Assembly: GCA_950295325.1 (NCBI GenBank)
Contig: OX485806.1
Location: 21,698,001 to 21,762,000 of the forward strand
DNA from: Polytrichum commune
Lineage: Eukaryota; Streptophyta; Polytrichopsida; Polytrichales; Polytrichaceae
DNA length: 64,000 bases
Reading direction: 5' to 3'
How positions within the stretch are numbered: the stretch's first letter is position 1; every line of letters starts with the position of its first letter. The position numbers and the translations under genes were made by a program. This document shows positions 62,436 through 64,000 of the stretch, in pieces. The notes beneath the pieces are model-generated. The model had not been told where the DNA came from and did not search any database. It was given only the letters and a program-made list of their open reading frames with translations.

Positions 62436-62764
62436 ACTACACTGTTTTCTCTAATTAGTGTGGGCCACACTAATTCCCAATTAACCCACATTATTATTAT
62501 TTTTTAAATTTGAGGTGGCCCATTGTAATTTTCAGTGTGCATATTTGGATGAAAATTCAAGGAAATTATTGTAAAATTAATGTGGGCCACACTAAACTAA
62601 CCCACATTATTTAAAAAAAATAAAATTTGAGGTGGCCCATTGTAATTTTCAGTGTGCATATTTGGATGAAAATTCAAGGAAATTATTGTAAAATTAATGT
62701 GGGCCACACTAAACTCCAACCCACATGAATTTCCCACCCACACTAATTAGACAAATAGTGTAGT
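62436..62764. mobile_element. MITE with internal 117-bp tandem duplication
   Basis: The inverted ends are actacactgttttctctaat and, reversed, 'actacactatttgtctaatt', both continuing into 'agtgtggg'. Inside, 'ttgaggtggcccattgtaat' occurs at 62510 and 62627. The two 117-bp units are almost identical except for the T/A-rich stretch before them, so the duplication is recent. Confidence 0.75.
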
Positions 62765-62784
62765 TTTTGGGATAAAAGTTCTCA

Positions 62785-63220
62785 CTTAGGGTGAGTTTCC
62801 ATGTTGGCTGCTCGCCCACTAGATTCTAGATAATAGTTGGTTGGAGGTGTTTGCATGTAGTTAGGCACAAGCTGCCATCCAACCATATTTTGGTGGTCCA
62901 CTAGAATGTGGAAGGCTATGGACACAAACCTCTAGACTTTCATGCATGCACTAAAGAATATTCAACTTGCAAGTGCCGGTCATTGAAGGATTAAGACCGG
63001 TTGAAAACTCGAGAAACCTAATGTTGGTCTAGAACTCCATTCTTGATAATTGGGAGAAGGAGGTTAGTAGGTGGGTCCGGATTTGAGAAGATTTGAGTAG
63101 CTCTAGTTGGCATATATGAACCCTACCCCACCATATTCCCTCTACATTTGAGCAAGTTTGTCCTTATTCACACTAGAATTTGGTGGGCAAGCGGCTTACA
63201 TGGGAAACTCACCCTTAGTA
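62785..63220. mobile_element. MITE with about 45-bp inverted ends
   Basis: The left end is 'cttagggtgagtttccatgt' continuing to 'ctcgcccactagattcta'. The right end, reversed, is 'ctaagggtgagtttcccatg' continuing to 'ttgcccaccaaattctag'. There is no ORF. Only about 20 bp separate it from the preceding MITE. Confidence 0.7.
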
Positions 63221-63387
63221 GTAGATATCTCCTCATAATTCTTACTTAAGTTACAAGGACTGAAACCCAAAATGCCCAAGGAGATTTGCCATAATTTATT
63301 AGAGTGAGAGTGCCGTTTGGCTAACTTGGAATTACGTATTGCACGGATAACATTGGTTTTCATTTTCAACTCGTCAGTTGTGCCATA

Positions 63388-63459
63388 AAGATTTTAGTCC
63401 ACCCATGCAGTTTGACTTGTCAAGGCGGAAGTTGCGGGTTTGAGCCCCGTCAATCCTGA
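63388..63459 (+). pseudogene. decayed tRNA-Asp(GUC) of plastid type
   Basis: 63418-63456 reads TGTCAAGGCGGAAGTTGCGG then 'GTTTGAGCCCCGTCAATCC'. This is the anticodon-loop to acceptor half of plastid trnD-GUC, with the GTC anticodon and one or two changes (GTTTGAG for GTTCGAG). The 5-prime half is badly worn ('attttagtcca'). It could come directly from the plastid or through a plastid-derived mitochondrial copy. It cannot fold fully and is unlikely to work. Confidence 0.6.
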
Positions 63460-64000
63460 TACAATTATTACTATTTTATCAAAAATACTAAAATTTTAAT
63501 AAATTTAGTATTTAAAAAAAATGTTTAACATCAATCACATCAAAAACCCTCCAAAATGTACATCAACTAGTTTTAAAGATCAATTGTGTTTGTATTACAT
63601 GTAGTCTTAGGCCAACTACTACTGACATATGAGTCCTAGACAATTGTTGTGTGTCAATGAATAGAAACATGCAAAGATATGACTGTGATAGATTTGTAGT
63701 TTTTTGTTTTTTGTTTTTGGTGACACAGGACAATTTTCTAGTGATACAAGACGATTGTCCAAAATCAATAAGTTTATAGTGACTTCTTAATCCGAAGATG
63801 TTGCAAAATGTTACTTGGATACCATGAAGTCAACCCACAACATCAATAGTTGCATATTTTTCTTTCTTTAAATCCTAATAAGAAAGGGACAAATATGAAG
63901 CTTAAAGAAATATTCATTACAAACATCTCCCTTGGGAAAATCAACACTCATACTTGTGATGTTTTTCTATGTCCACTCACATGAAGTCTCTGCCCCTTTG
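63460..64000. other. no gene supported
   Basis: AT-rich sequence with no coding evidence and no obvious repeat. Confidence 0.5.

Overview
This is nuclear DNA of a land plant. The support comes from a split gene for a plant-type GH1 beta-glucosidase with the 13-exon layout usual for that family, GT-AG introns throughout, Ty3/gypsy retrotransposons primed by initiator tRNA-Met, Mutator-like elements with 9-bp target duplications, many MITEs, and a decayed tRNA-Asp of plastid type. The DNA is AT-rich and mostly repeats. I cannot place the species; a seed-free plant or gymnosperm is a weak guess. Several ORFs open with GTG or TTG, so apparent ORF starts here mean little.

Layout. 1-3.8 kb: no gene; a TA-flanked inverted-repeat element, a diverged tandem repeat and several MITEs. 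3.87-25.4 kb: one old Ty3/gypsy element (gypsy-1) broken up by later insertions. Its reverse transcriptase is interrupted by a long-inverted-repeat foldback element (8135-17831). That element was itself entered by a chromodomain Ty3/gypsy element (9625-15866). About 0.8 kb of hairpin-rich DNA (18046-18840) and a 6.26-kb Mutator-like element with a perfect 9-bp duplication (19080-25340) follow. The Mutator-like element still reads as a spliced transposase with no stops in its exons, plus a convergent 263-codon ORF. 26-39 kb: a hAT-like remnant, a satellite with a monomer of about 157 bp, a methyltransferase gene fragment and dispersed repeats. 39.0-42.0 kb, minus strand: a second, decayed Mutator-like transposase with a SWIM zinc finger.

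42.3-48.4 kb, plus strand, head-to-head with that transposase: a decayed intron-containing gene that I read as a ParB/sulfiredoxin-like domain joined to a beta-class (motif IV before motif I) DNA amino-methyltransferase. This is the architecture of many phage and mobile-element methylases, and it is the most unusual item here. Its first visible intron holds eight palindromes in tandem, one exon holds a MITE with a 9-bp duplication, and a second partial copy of the gene lies at 32.1-32.4 kb. 48.6-54.5 kb: MITEs and dispersed repeats, including a perfect 27-bp-arm hairpin. 54.99-61.17 kb: the beta-glucosidase gene, the only clearly intact host gene. 61.2-64 kb: two MITEs, one with an internal 117-bp duplication, and the tRNA-Asp relic.

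The genes do not form a pathway. The window is one host enzyme gene beside a nest of transposons of different ages.
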